Source: Victivallales bacterium (GTDB taxonomy: Bacteria; Verrucomicrobiota; Lentisphaeria; Oligosphaerales; Oligosphaeraceae). Taken from it: a stretch of 16,301 nt of DNA. This document shows positions 1 to 7,853 of this stretch, piece after piece; position 1 is the stretch's first letter, and each line of letters begins with the position of its first letter. Below the pieces are notes generated by a model. The model saw nothing but the letters and a program-made list of their open reading frames with translations. It searched no databases and was not told the origin of the DNA. The translations under genes were made by a program, and so were the position numbers. Where the stretch lies: positions 1-16,301 of the forward strand of contig JAFZZD010000263.1 of the NCBI GenBank assembly GCA_017615955.1, read 5' to 3'.

Positions 1-19
1 CACTGTCCACTGTCCACTG
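1..19. repeat. Tandem heptamer TGTCCAC at window edge
   Basis: The window opens with at least two full copies of TGTCCAC preceded by CAC and followed by TGCC, just beyond the stop codon of the DUF4838 gene. The repeat probably continues to the left of the window. A diverged three-copy version in the opposite orientation (GTGGACT, GTGGAGC, GTGGACA) lies at 9605-9625, so this looks like a dispersed intergenic repeat and not a one-off. Function is unknown. Confidence 0.5.
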
Positions 20-20
20 C

Positions 21-2288
21 CTAGTGTTGCTTCACCATGATGACCCGGTCAAGATACACCTTGTCATCAGTGAATTTAAGCGAGACATAGCAGTCCCATT
101 TCTGTTCCAGGGAGGCCAGGTCGTCCCTGGAGCATAGATTGCGCAGCGGCGCGTTCATGGTCCATTTTCCGCCGAATAGTATCATTCCTGGCGTGAGCTT
201 CATTCCCTTGGCGTAGAGATACAGTTTGTATTCGCCCTTTGTGATGTCCGCCGCTCTGAACAAGTGGCTTGGCCCGTATGTCTTCGCGCCGTAGTCGTAT
301 GTCCCCATGGCGAAGGTCTGCCCGTTCCATTCCTCGGTCACGGCCATGCCGCAGTTCGCCTCCTCGTCATTCACCTTGGATTTCACGTTGAGATTCGGCT
401 GCAGCACCGCCACGTCATCCTCTGGCAACGCCTTGAACTGTTCCGGTATTGGCTTCGCACTACGGCGCGCCTCCATTTCGGCATACCACTTCTTCGCACG
501 CTCGCCTATTTTGCTGACAGCCCAGTTGGAGGCATCGATTTTGGCGACAGTTCTCTTAACACGCGCCAGGCAGACTGGCACCAGCTCCGTGTATTTCGTG
601 TTGAAGAGATACTCCACGCAGGCGCAGTCCAGCCCCGCGCGGGCCAAATCCAGCCTCCAGCGTATGGTGTCATCCACCAAAGCGGAGGCATCATCGAACA
701 TCTTGTTCCACTTGACCAGGTTCTCCGGCGTCAGATAATGGTATTTCTGCATGTTGTAGTACCACTTGATGTTCTTCGCAACAGCGTCTTTCCTTCCCGC
801 CTCCAGCTCATTTGCGAACTGGAGAATCATGTCAGCCGCCTTGCCGTAGTAGTGCTCCGCGAAGTCCCTCTTCAGAGCCTGCACGTCTCTGTCTGGATTC
901 TCAAAGAGCTTGAACATCACCCAGCTCTGCATTTCGGAAAGGTTGGTTCTCGTGGTGATTCCACCCGCATCGTGCTCAAAGTAAGTGGCCGTCACATTGC
1001 ATTTTGCCATGGCGCGTATGTCCTCCGCTATGCGTTCAAAGTTGCCCATAGGCGGCACGACGGGTGCAGCGAAGCCACCGCTGGTGTATGTGTTGGGATA
1101 ATACCACAGCCAGACTTCCTTCGCCAGCTTGGTCCAAGCCTGCATATCCGCCAGATCATCCTGGTTGCCATGCTCGAAGGTGTCGGAATAAAGCCCGTTG
1201 ATGGGGCAGAATATGATGGTCAGGTTCTTTGGGAAGTTCGGATAATCCACTGGCGGGTGCTGGGTGAGGCTACGCTGATAGGCCAGTGTCACAAATTCGA
1301 TTTCAGGATGGGCATTGCATATTTCAGCCAGGAAGTCAAAGAACGGTGCGCCTGGCGTATTGTATTTCTTCTGCAGCGCGGCGCACTTTTCGCAGCAGCA
1401 CATATTGTATGCTATGTCATTCAAGTCAATGGTCAGATACGATTTGCCGTTCTTCTCCGTCTGGAACTTGTGGTAAATCAGCGCGTTCTTTGTCAGTTCC
1501 CTGCGCAGTTCTGGATTGGAGAAGCAAAGCTGGCGTGTGTTGACACGCGTCCCTTTCTCATCCAGTGAAAACCACTCCGGATGCACTGCAAAGTAGTCCT
1601 TGCATTCAATCAGCTTGCTGGCCGCATTGATGCCCGCGTTCCTGCTGAAGCCTGGCATTATTGTGTTCAGCACGTGGACACCTGGCCCGCCCATCACATG
1701 ATATTGCTCCACACCTTTCATGTCATTGACACAGTTCAGCAGAAGATTCTGCCTGTTCCTGTACTCAAAACGCACGGCTTTCCTCTTGTCCAAATAGAAC
1801 CAGTTCATCAATGAGCGCATGGTAAAGCCGTATTCCTTCACCACACTGGCGCCTTCCTCAAATACCAGTTTGTCCAGCTGGGGCACATACACATCGTCAA
1901 AGGCAGTCAGCCAGCGGCATCCCAGCTTGTTCTCCAGATATTCATACACCGCATACAGATTGCCGTGGCGCCCCTTGCCGTAGAGGAACAAGTCTCCCTT
2001 ATGCCCCTGCACCACGCTGCCCTGCTCATTGGTCTCGTTTAGACGACTGGCTTTGCCCAGGCGCTTCTTCGCCAAATCTGACAGACCCACGAATATGCAC
2101 CGCTCATCGCCCGCGACGCTTGCCTCGTCCGCCACCGCATATTCCTCGCCAGTAATCTGCTTGAGATGCTCGCACAATTCCCTAACGGCCAACTCATCTA
2201 TTGCCGAAGCACCCTTGACGCATACGACTTTTGGAGCAGCCATCAAAACCGTCCCCACCACAAGCAAGAACAATATCGCCTTCTTCAT
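21..2288 (-). CDS. Secreted DUF4838 domain protein (glycoside-hydrolase-like)
   Basis: A 755-residue protein recognised as a DUF4838 family member, a family usually placed near GH20 and alpha-glucuronidase folds but with no settled reaction. It begins with a typical Sec signal peptide (Lys2-Lys3, hydrophobic core 4-16, probable cleavage near LMA|AP at 17-18). Residues about 20-145 resemble the alpha/beta N-terminal domain found before GH20/GH67-type barrels (GRHGNLYAVYEYLENKLGCRW at about 106-126 is characteristic). The DUF4838 region follows, about 150-500, with the Cys-rich segment NDIAYNMCCCEKC at 290-302 that corresponds to the Asp-containing, metal-like Cys cluster of the family. The C-terminal about 120 residues look like a beta-sandwich carbohydrate-binding module. 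A good SD (AGGAG, 9 nt spacing) fixes the start. It is the downstream gene of the pseudopilin and lies behind an intrinsic terminator, so its expression probably relies on read-through. Likely periplasmic or extracellular glycan degradation under the divergent AraC regulator; the substrate is unknown. Confidence 0.85.
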   Translation of the reverse strand: MKKAILFLLVVGTVLMAAPKVVCVKGASAIDELAVRELCEHLKQITGEEYAVADEASVAGDERCIFVGLSDLAKKRLGKASRLNETNEQGSVVQGHKGDLFLYGKGRHGNLYAVYEYLENKLGCRWLTAFDDVYVPQLDKLVFEEGASVVKEYGFTMRSLMNWFYLDKRKAVRFEYRNRQNLLLNCVNDMKGVEQYHVMGGPGVHVLNTIMPGFSRNAGINAASKLIECKDYFAVHPEWFSLDEKGTRVNTRQLCFSNPELRRELTKNALIYHKFQTEKNGKSYLTIDLNDIAYNMCCCEKCAALQKKYNTPGAPFFDFLAEICNAHPEIEFVTLAYQRSLTQHPPVDYPNFPKNLTIIFCPINGLYSDTFEHGNQDDLADMQAWTKLAKEVWLWYYPNTYTSGGFAAPVVPPMGNFERIAEDIRAMAKCNVTATYFEHDAGGITTRTNLSEMQSWVMFKLFENPDRDVQALKRDFAEHYYGKAADMILQFANELEAGRKDAVAKNIKWYYNMQKYHYLTPENLVKWNKMFDDASALVDDTIRWRLDLARAGLDCACVEYLFNTKYTELVPVCLARVKRTVAKIDASNWAVSKIGERAKKWYAEMEARRSAKPIPEQFKALPEDDVAVLQPNLNVKSKVNDEEANCGMAVTEEWNGQTFAMGTYDYGAKTYGPSHLFRAADITKGEYKLYLYAKGMKLTPGMILFGGKWTMNAPLRNLCSRDDLASLEQKWDCYVSLKFTDDKVYLDRVIMVKQH

Positions 2289-2310
2289 TTATCATTTCTC
2301 CTGCATTTAG

Positions 2311-2350
2311 AAACACAAACGCGAGAATCCGCACTTTGGCGGGTTCTCGC
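2311..2350 (-). terminator. Intrinsic terminator between pseudopilin and DUF4838 genes
   Basis: On the minus strand a 12-bp stem (GCGAGAACCCGC / GCGGATTCTCGC, one G-T wobble) closes a 6-nt loop and is followed directly by GTTTGTGTTT. The plus-strand arms are 2321-2332 and 2339-2350. It sits 49 bp past the pseudopilin stop and about 30 bp before the DUF4838 start. That leaves no room for a separate promoter after it, so it is more likely a partial terminator that lowers expression of the second gene. Confidence 0.7.
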
Positions 2351-2399
2351 ATCATCTATTCAGCGCAGCCAGCACGCATCATATTGTTGGCCAAGCCGC

Positions 2400-3191
2400 T
2401 TACTGGAGGTCATACTGATTTGTCAACATCCCCCTATGGAACTGGCGTGATTCCACATGCCCGTCCAAATAAAGCCAGTTTGCCGAATCACCATGGGCTG
2501 CGCCCGCGCGATAACAGCTCCTGTTCTGTGGTCCAATTTCATAGCCCGTTGCCCAGGCATAGCAGAAAGGATTCTTGGCAGCCGAGGCGAATGCCAGAAC
2601 ATTGACCGAGCCAGCAGTGGCAGTGCCAACGCCTGAAACCAGATTTGTGTACTCAAACTCGCCAGCCATAATCTTTCCCTTTATGACATTGAGCTTGCGC
2701 GTCCATTCAGCGGAATAATTGCTTCCGCCTCCCCAATGACAGGCGTATTCGCTGCGGCCACCAGCATATTCCGTGCCCGTTATGCCGTAGTTTGTCACCA
2801 TCCTTTGACTGTTGGCAATCTCGCTTAAGGCCCGCGCACCCTCCATCGGGCACACGAATGGGGACGGCAGCTTGTAGTAGGTGTACACGTTCTGGTTGGC
2901 TGGTTTTCCAGCAATATACAACTGCAAATACTCAGCGGGGACATAATTCTGCACTGCCAGGTAGCCAGTCCAGCTGATGTCGCAGGGCGCCAGATAATCG
3001 TCATTGTCACCAGCGTACATTATGTTGCCCAAGCCGCATTGCTTCATATTGGCGGAGCAGGTGATAATCTGCGCCTTCCTTCTGGCCTTTGCCAATGCTG
3101 GCAACAGCATGGCCGCCAGTATGGCGATGATCGCAATCACAACCAGCAGCTCAATCAAAGTGAAATCTTTTCCATTAAGCCTCTTTCTCAT
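2400..3191 (-). CDS. Pseudopilin-like protein, prepilin N-terminal methylation motif and H-X9-DG motif
   Basis: A 263-residue protein with a class III/type IV prepilin N-terminus: a short basic leader (MRKRLNGKD), then Phe10 as +1, Glu14 as +5, and an unbroken hydrophobic helix to about residue 33, followed by the basic [10 protein letters not shown]. The leader residue before the cleavage site is Asp, not the usual Gly, which is common among these family members but could reduce or alter processing. The globular part has a Cys pair (Cys45/Cys52) and a C-terminal H-X9-DG motif (His233 to Asp243-Gly244), as in the DUF1559-type pseudopilins abundant in Lentisphaerota and Planctomycetota. These are thought to be membrane- or surface-anchored, but their role is not established. 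SD GGAG at 8 nt spacing supports the start. First gene of a two-gene minus-strand unit with the DUF4838 protein, transcribed away from the AraC regulator. Confidence 0.9.
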   Translation of the reverse strand: MRKRLNGKDFTLIELLVVIAIIAILAAMLLPALAKARRKAQIITCSANMKQCGLGNIMYAGDNDDYLAPCDISWTGYLAVQNYVPAEYLQLYIAGKPANQNVYTYYKLPSPFVCPMEGARALSEIANSQRMVTNYGITGTEYAGGRSEYACHWGGGSNYSAEWTRKLNVIKGKIMAGEFEYTNLVSGVGTATAGSVNVLAFASAAKNPFCYAWATGYEIGPQNRSCYRAGAAHGDSANWLYLDGHVESRQFHRGMLTNQYDLQ

Positions 3192-3244
3192 TTTCTCATC
3201 TCCACTTGTTTATCTCAATCGTACATAATACAGCATTTGCCATA

Positions 3245-3273
3245 ATTATATGATTTTTCATTGGAATGTGCAA
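3245..3273 (-). promoter_or_regulatory. Candidate sigma70-type promoter for the pseudopilin gene
   Basis: On the minus strand TTGCAC (3268-3273), a 17-bp spacer, and a perfect TATAAT (3245-3250) precede the pseudopilin start by about 55 bp. The -35 matches the consensus at three positions only, as is common for activator-dependent promoters. It lies in the region shared with the divergent AraC gene, where that regulator would be expected to bind. I could not pick a convincing promoter for the AraC gene itself. Confidence 0.45.
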
Positions 3274-3409
3274 TACCCTTTATTGTTTTAAACAAAGTAT
3301 TTTTTAGCAATTTTACAGATTTTTTTGTCTTCCTACGCCTTGATATTACAATTATACAGATTACCTTTCCAGCAAATGTCATCTTTTACGCTGTATTGAG
3401 AAAGCCTTT

Positions 3410-4252
3410 ATGAATGTGCAATTCCAGCAATTAAAGTTCAATGTCCTTTACGCGGAACGGACTGTATTGACATCAGAGTGGCGAACCGAAAACTTCAAAA
3501 AGGTCGCCCTCATCCTACCATATTCCCGCATATACCTGCCAATAGCAGGCGAGGCATCATACGATTTCTTTGGGCAGCACTATGAATTGCGGCCAGGCAT
3601 GATGCTGTTCATACCGCCATTTGCCCGCACATTCGCCAAATGCGAAAGCCACTGCGAGATGTACTGGTCAAACTTCAATTGCTATTTTGGAGACAGCAAT
3701 GTTGATGTGTTCTCCATAATGCAGCCTAAATTTTCCATCCCAGTGAAGGATATTGATTACCAAATCAAGCTGTTTGAAACGCTGAATAAACTTTTCGTCA
3801 ACAACATACAGCAAAATTCACAGCTGTCCGACAGGGACAGCTTCGAGGCAAACGCCGCATTGGGCCTCCTGATGCTGCCGTTTCTGGACACCATATCCGA
3901 CAACGAACCTCTTCATGGAGAATTGGAACTGTTCCTCCCACTCCTTAAATACATTAAGTCACACCCAGAGGAAAACTATTCATTGACCTCACTGGCGAAA
4001 AGATTCCACTGCCATAAGACCTACCTGACAAATCTGTTCAAGAAAACGTATGGCGTGCCATTGATGCAATACATCAACCGCCAAAAACTCAACTACTCTC
4101 TGCGTCTGCTGAAAACCACCAACCTCCCCATCAGTGCCATCGCCAGCAAAGTTGGAATGATATGCCTGGCAAATTTCTCAAGGATTTTCCAGAAGCATTT
4201 CGGTCTCTCGCCCTCAAACTTCAGAAAAACATCCCAAAACGATAATTTCTGA
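3410..4252 (+). CDS. AraC/XylS-family transcriptional regulator
   Basis: A 280-residue regulator. Residues about 10-110 form a cupin-like sensor domain (YDFFGQHYELRPGMMLFIPP at 51-70 has the typical strand-PG-strand pattern). The C-terminal AraC DNA-binding domain spans about 176-273 and contains both helix-turn-helix units: the first around 191-215 (LTSLAKRFHCHKTYLTNLFKK), the second around 239-262 with the family signature ANFSRIFQKHFGLSPSNFR ending at 272. The usual Gly-Phe before the second recognition helix is replaced (VGMICLANFSR), a mild deviation. It is divergent from the pseudopilin/DUF4838 pair with a 218-bp shared upstream region, so it most likely activates that pair in response to a sugar ligand. 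No strong SD is visible before ATG 3410 (weak GAGAAAG). Its stop is only 26 bp from the stop of the convergent 972-residue gene. Confidence 0.93.
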   Translation: MNVQFQQLKFNVLYAERTVLTSEWRTENFKKVALILPYSRIYLPIAGEASYDFFGQHYELRPGMMLFIPPFARTFAKCESHCEMYWSNFNCYFGDSNVDVFSIMQPKFSIPVKDIDYQIKLFETLNKLFVNNIQQNSQLSDRDSFEANAALGLLMLPFLDTISDNEPLHGELELFLPLLKYIKSHPEENYSLTSLAKRFHCHKTYLTNLFKKTYGVPLMQYINRQKLNYSLRLLKTTNLPISAIASKVGMICLANFSRIFQKHFGLSPSNFRKTSQNDNF

Positions 4253-4275
4253 CCGAAGCTCCGCGCCTCCGCGCA
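4253..4275. repeat. Two copies of a CTCCGCG-type octamer between convergent genes
   Basis: The 26-bp gap between two convergent stops holds GCTCCGCG followed by CCTCCGCG. This resembles the octamer tandem (CTCTGCG, CTTTGCG, CTCTGCG) at 11093-11138. No terminator hairpin is evident in the gap, so transcripts from the two sides may run into each other. Weak repeat call because only two short copies are present. Confidence 0.3.
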
Positions 4276-4278
4276 TCT

Positions 4279-7197
4279 TCAACGGAATTGTATTTGGAGG
4301 ATGCCAGATGCACCTGGCCTAAAGACCAGCGTCCCCTTGTGATACGCCTCCGCGCTAAATGACATGCCGTTAAGTTGACAGGATGTAGGCCTTTTTCTGC
4401 AATGGCAACGTAGCAATGGTCTTTCACCCGTAAGTTCAATTTCAATTTGCGCCATTTTCGAATCGTTGTTCCAGAGGGCGGAAATGATTCTAAGGTCCTC
4501 CCAATGCTCCAGGCAAAGCGGATGCCTGCGCATTTGCAGCCAGGCATTTATCTGGCTTTCCAGATAGTCCTCTGGTGTGTTGTTTTCAAAGCGGTGCACA
4601 TCATGCCACTGCTGAATGAGCCTGCCGTATGATTTTGCGCGCTGAAGCAATTGCAGCGTCCGGCCTGGCGGGATTTGCGGATCCACCGCATCATTTACCA
4701 GCAGATAACTGAAATCGGACTGCAGTCGTCCTGCGGCTGGCTTGTCCGCCTCAAATCCACCTCGATATGCGCGTCGATACCTGTTCATGGTCATGCGATG
4801 AAGCGCTGGCGAGGTCTTTCTGAATGCGTTGAACAATTCGGGGTATATGCCTTCCGTAAGAAGGGTATGAAGCCCATTTTTGCGAACCCGTTCGCGTGGG
4901 CTGAGGGAACTCGCCTTGGGCACGCTCTGGAAATTGCAGCAAAGGCTGTATTCCTCCTGGAAGAAGAGATTGCCATACCAAGGCTGTTGGTGATACAATC
5001 CCGCGAAATACGATCCTGCAAAAAATCGTGCCTTGTCAAGCACAAGGAATTTTGCCGCCAGATATGCCGTATGCTCTGCCGCGTCCAGGTCACCAACGGC
5101 ACGTGCCATGTTCTCAAACGCCGTGAATGCCCCAAAGGAGACGCCCTCCACCCAGGTACAAGCCTTCTCCGAATAGCCTGCACTCATGCAGGCCCAGTCA
5201 TGAAAAATCTCAAAATACGCAAAGATTCTTTTCAGCACATCCCAATTGTCACGTATGGCAGAATATTCCCCGCTTATCAGCGCGGCGAGGTAAAGCATAT
5301 AGAAATAAGCTCCAATCCCCCAGTCGATTTCTATCAGAGGTTCAGGATAGGCATCTACCTCCTCCTGGGAGCCGTCCTTCAATGCACCTGAGAACAAAAG
5401 CGAGCAGTTCAAATAGCAGACATAGTACGACGCGCCTGTAAAGGGTTCCGTCCTGGTGTAAAGATTCTGCATCCTCATGCGCCCAATGGTCTCGCCCTTG
5501 TAGTATGCCTCGCTCCCATCGCGGTCAGGATTGGCATTGAAAAGATGCATCCAATCCGTAAGCAGAAGCCTGTATTTACCGTCTGGAATACAGGCCGCCT
5601 TCATACGTTCAGACAGTTTTTTCGCCAGAAAATCGCGTCTTGCCCTTGGCATGAAATTGAACATGGTTCCACTGAAGGCATAGCCTTCCAAGGCGGCTCC
5701 TGGATATGCGAAACTGCGTGCATCATCGGCAAAACGTCCCTCAAAATCGAAGTACGCATCCAAATCACGTGACAGAAGCCTCTCCGCACACGACCCCTCT
5801 TCATTCAGTGGGAATCTGCGGTAGGGATACAGCATTGCAATGGTGTATTCGCAGTTGCGCCCAATGAATCCAGTCAGCGGCCCGTATTTGGTTGGAAAAT
5901 GGAAATCCAGTGCCACTGCTGGCAACGCGCCATCTGCGACAATGCCCAAGACAGGCGGCACCGGCGCAAGATGCAGCCTTTCCGTGCCCCATTCGTCCTC
6001 ATATTCCTTATAATCGAATTTCTGGACAATGTGAACACTCTGCTTTGCGTAATCGTTCCTGTAGAACTCACGGCAGGTGACTGGTATCGCCAATGAGGCC
6101 CTCGCCCAGAAACGGCATCGTCTCTCCGCATCCGCCAGAAATGCCTCGTCCTCTGGGCATTTTGGCTCCAGTGGCTCAAACCCAAAGGGCGTCATGGTGC
6201 ATATTCTGGTGCATCCATACAGCCTGACCTCGCAAAGCCGATTCTCGCTGTTGCGGATGAATTCCACGCGACCAGGCCTTTTGTCGGGTATTATCAGCAG
6301 CGGCACGTCCGGATATTCCGTGCTTCCAAAAAGCAAAAGCCAATTCTCCTGAAGATTACCACTGAAACGCCCAGTGGAGGCAAGTTCCCCTGCACTCAAA
6401 ACATATTGGTAATTGCCAGCAAAAGTCAGTTCCGACACCTTGAGATACGCCATTCCAACACATTCCGTCACTATCCCTGGAAATGCCGTGGAACAAAGAT
6501 ATTCCGTATGTTTTCGCCTCCAGCGAATGGACAGCGGATTTACCTGGTATTCCTCCTTGCCGGCAGCGTTCCCTTCAGTTTCCTTCTCCTGAATAAGAGA
6601 ATATCCCCAGGCCCAAGGCACCTTTGTTTTAGGATCGCCGCAAAGATACATCTTGCTGACTTTGCCAAAGGCATGCATCGAGCAGTCCAGCAATCCAGTT
6701 GCCTTCACGAAGCCGAAACGTCCAGGATAATGCTTGTGCCCCGCACCTGGCGTCATCCCCAAAATGGATATATCTTGCTCTTCCTGGTAGGTTTCAGAAG
6801 GCATTGCCTTTCTTAATTGGTAATATTCACGATTGACCTGTTTTCCCTGTATGTCAATCAACTGCATTCTGAATTTACCATATCCCTCATTTCCAGGCAG
6901 AAGCCTTGCCTCTATTCTGTTTTTGCCTGGATGAAGATGAATGCGCAGTCCGCTTCTTTGAATGAAACGACCAATGTAAAAGCCATTGTCATTTTCCACG
7001 GCTTTTCCATTTACCTCAAGGACCTCACATTCGTTCCGAAATGCGGGGAGTCTTTTGTTCCACAGCAGGATCTTGTCAATTTCATATTCAGATGCAAATT
7101 CACAGAACAATCTGACGGAGCCGTCCTTTTCCTGGGACAATGCCTTCCATTCAGCCAGCTGCTGCTCCTCGTCAAAATTGTAGTAGTAATTCCACAC
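4279..7197 (-). CDS. Large uncharacterised protein, six-hairpin-glycosidase-like
   Basis: A 972-residue protein that I cannot assign to a named family. No signal peptide or membrane helix is visible, so it is probably cytoplasmic. Residues about 25-115 look like a beta-sandwich module (discoidin/CBM-like strand pattern ending in HPGKNRIEARL). Residues about 160-500 are beta-rich. Residues about 520-900 are mainly helical with repeated aromatic hairpins (for example DWGIGAYFYMLYLAALISGEY at 625-645 and TWVEGVSFGAFTAFENMARAVG at 681-702), the pattern of (alpha/alpha)6-barrel glycosidases and lyases. I did not identify catalytic residues. The start is GTG at 7197, with GGAGG 12 nt upstream; an ATG at 7208 lies closer to that SD but is out of frame. 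It begins 20 bp after the kinase-like stop, making it the third gene of the operon, and is likely a sugar-chain enzyme acting with the other two. Confidence 0.6.
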   Translation of the reverse strand: MWNYYYNFDEEQQLAEWKALSQEKDGSVRLFCEFASEYEIDKILLWNKRLPAFRNECEVLEVNGKAVENDNGFYIGRFIQRSGLRIHLHPGKNRIEARLLPGNEGYGKFRMQLIDIQGKQVNREYYQLRKAMPSETYQEEQDISILGMTPGAGHKHYPGRFGFVKATGLLDCSMHAFGKVSKMYLCGDPKTKVPWAWGYSLIQEKETEGNAAGKEEYQVNPLSIRWRRKHTEYLCSTAFPGIVTECVGMAYLKVSELTFAGNYQYVLSAGELASTGRFSGNLQENWLLLFGSTEYPDVPLLIIPDKRPGRVEFIRNSENRLCEVRLYGCTRICTMTPFGFEPLEPKCPEDEAFLADAERRCRFWARASLAIPVTCREFYRNDYAKQSVHIVQKFDYKEYEDEWGTERLHLAPVPPVLGIVADGALPAVALDFHFPTKYGPLTGFIGRNCEYTIAMLYPYRRFPLNEEGSCAERLLSRDLDAYFDFEGRFADDARSFAYPGAALEGYAFSGTMFNFMPRARRDFLAKKLSERMKAACIPDGKYRLLLTDWMHLFNANPDRDGSEAYYKGETIGRMRMQNLYTRTEPFTGASYYVCYLNCSLLFSGALKDGSQEEVDAYPEPLIEIDWGIGAYFYMLYLAALISGEYSAIRDNWDVLKRIFAYFEIFHDWACMSAGYSEKACTWVEGVSFGAFTAFENMARAVGDLDAAEHTAYLAAKFLVLDKARFFAGSYFAGLYHQQPWYGNLFFQEEYSLCCNFQSVPKASSLSPRERVRKNGLHTLLTEGIYPELFNAFRKTSPALHRMTMNRYRRAYRGGFEADKPAAGRLQSDFSYLLVNDAVDPQIPPGRTLQLLQRAKSYGRLIQQWHDVHRFENNTPEDYLESQINAWLQMRRHPLCLEHWEDLRIISALWNNDSKMAQIEIELTGERPLLRCHCRKRPTSCQLNGMSFSAEAYHKGTLVFRPGASGILQIQFR

Positions 7198-7217
7198 AGG
7201 CAGTTCATGCCTCCACG

Positions 7218-7853
7218 TTATCGAAGCAGGGAATTGAAGCGCACCAACTGTTCATCCCGTGTATTTTGCGTGAGAGGCTTGTCCCTGAATTTCATGCGTT
7301 CCACATCTATCAGGGACACCTGCCCCTCGTCGCTGATGAAGAAGTGTTCGGGCTTGCAGTCCTTGCCCCAGTCGCAGCCCCTGTCCCAAAGCAATTCCAA
7401 TGCGGCAAGTGCAAGTTCACGCGCCTTCTGCCTCTTCGCCTCGTCCTTCTCCTCGGTCCAGATTTTGTCCAAGGACTTGCCCTTCACAGGCAGCATGACC
7501 ATTACCGCCTTGTCTGGCATAAGCAGACGATTCCGCTTGGCTCCCAGCATAATGACCTTTGGCACATTGAAGCCCAGTTTCCTCATCTGCTCCAACTTGG
7601 CATATTCCTTCTCAACGGCCGTCACTGGCTTCTGGAGGCGAATCAAGGAGCGCAGCATGGCGCGCTTGCGGCTTGAGGTGTCCTGCTTAATGAAAATGTC
7701 CTGCCCGCCTTCCGTGGTATGCAGCCAGGTGCGGCTCTTCTTCTTCTCGCTAAGCAACTTGCGCCCATGGTAGTCCAATGCCACCTCAAGGGTAGTCATT
7801 CCCTCCCGCTGGAGGATATCCCTCCACTCCTCATCCACAATCCAATAGTTCAT
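7218..7853 (-). CDS. LPS-kinase-like protein (Kdo/WaaP/InaA protein-kinase fold)
   Basis: A 211-residue protein with the compact kinase fold of the lipopolysaccharide kinase family (KdkA, WaaP, InaA). Visible landmarks are the ATP lysine in IFIKQ (Lys56), the helix-C glutamate in VEKEYAKLEQMRKLGF (Glu83), the hinge ending in the LPVKGKSLDKIW region (121-132), the catalytic aspartate in GKDCKPEHFF (Asp165, corresponding to the RDC-x-x-CHF segment of WaaP) and the metal-binding aspartate in LIDVERM (Asp183). All key catalytic residues appear present, so it is probably active, phosphorylating a sugar of the outer membrane lipid or a related glycan. It is short, with little beyond the core. Its ATG overlaps the stop of the upstream AsnB-like gene in an ATGA arrangement, implying translational coupling. 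A role as a protein kinase cannot be excluded. Confidence 0.8.
   Translation of the reverse strand: MNYWIVDEEWRDILQREGMTTLEVALDYHGRKLLSEKKKSRTWLHTTEGGQDIFIKQDTSSRKRAMLRSLIRLQKPVTAVEKEYAKLEQMRKLGFNVPKVIMLGAKRNRLLMPDKAVMVMLPVKGKSLDKIWTEEKDEAKRQKARELALAALELLWDRGCDWGKDCKPEHFFISDEGQVSLIDVERMKFRDKPLTQNTRDEQLVRFNSLLR

Noticed and set aside
1..19. CRISPR array edge
   Set aside because: The heptamer units are contiguous with no spacers and are far too short.
264..1568. A 434-residue open frame on the plus strand
   Set aside because: It lies wholly antisense to the DUF4838 gene, has no family features and no ribosome site, and is explained by codon bias of the true gene.
6817..7773. A 318-residue open frame on the plus strand
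   Set aside because: It runs antisense across the ends of the 972-residue and kinase-like genes, and its composition is Ser/Phe/Leu-rich with no recognisable domain.
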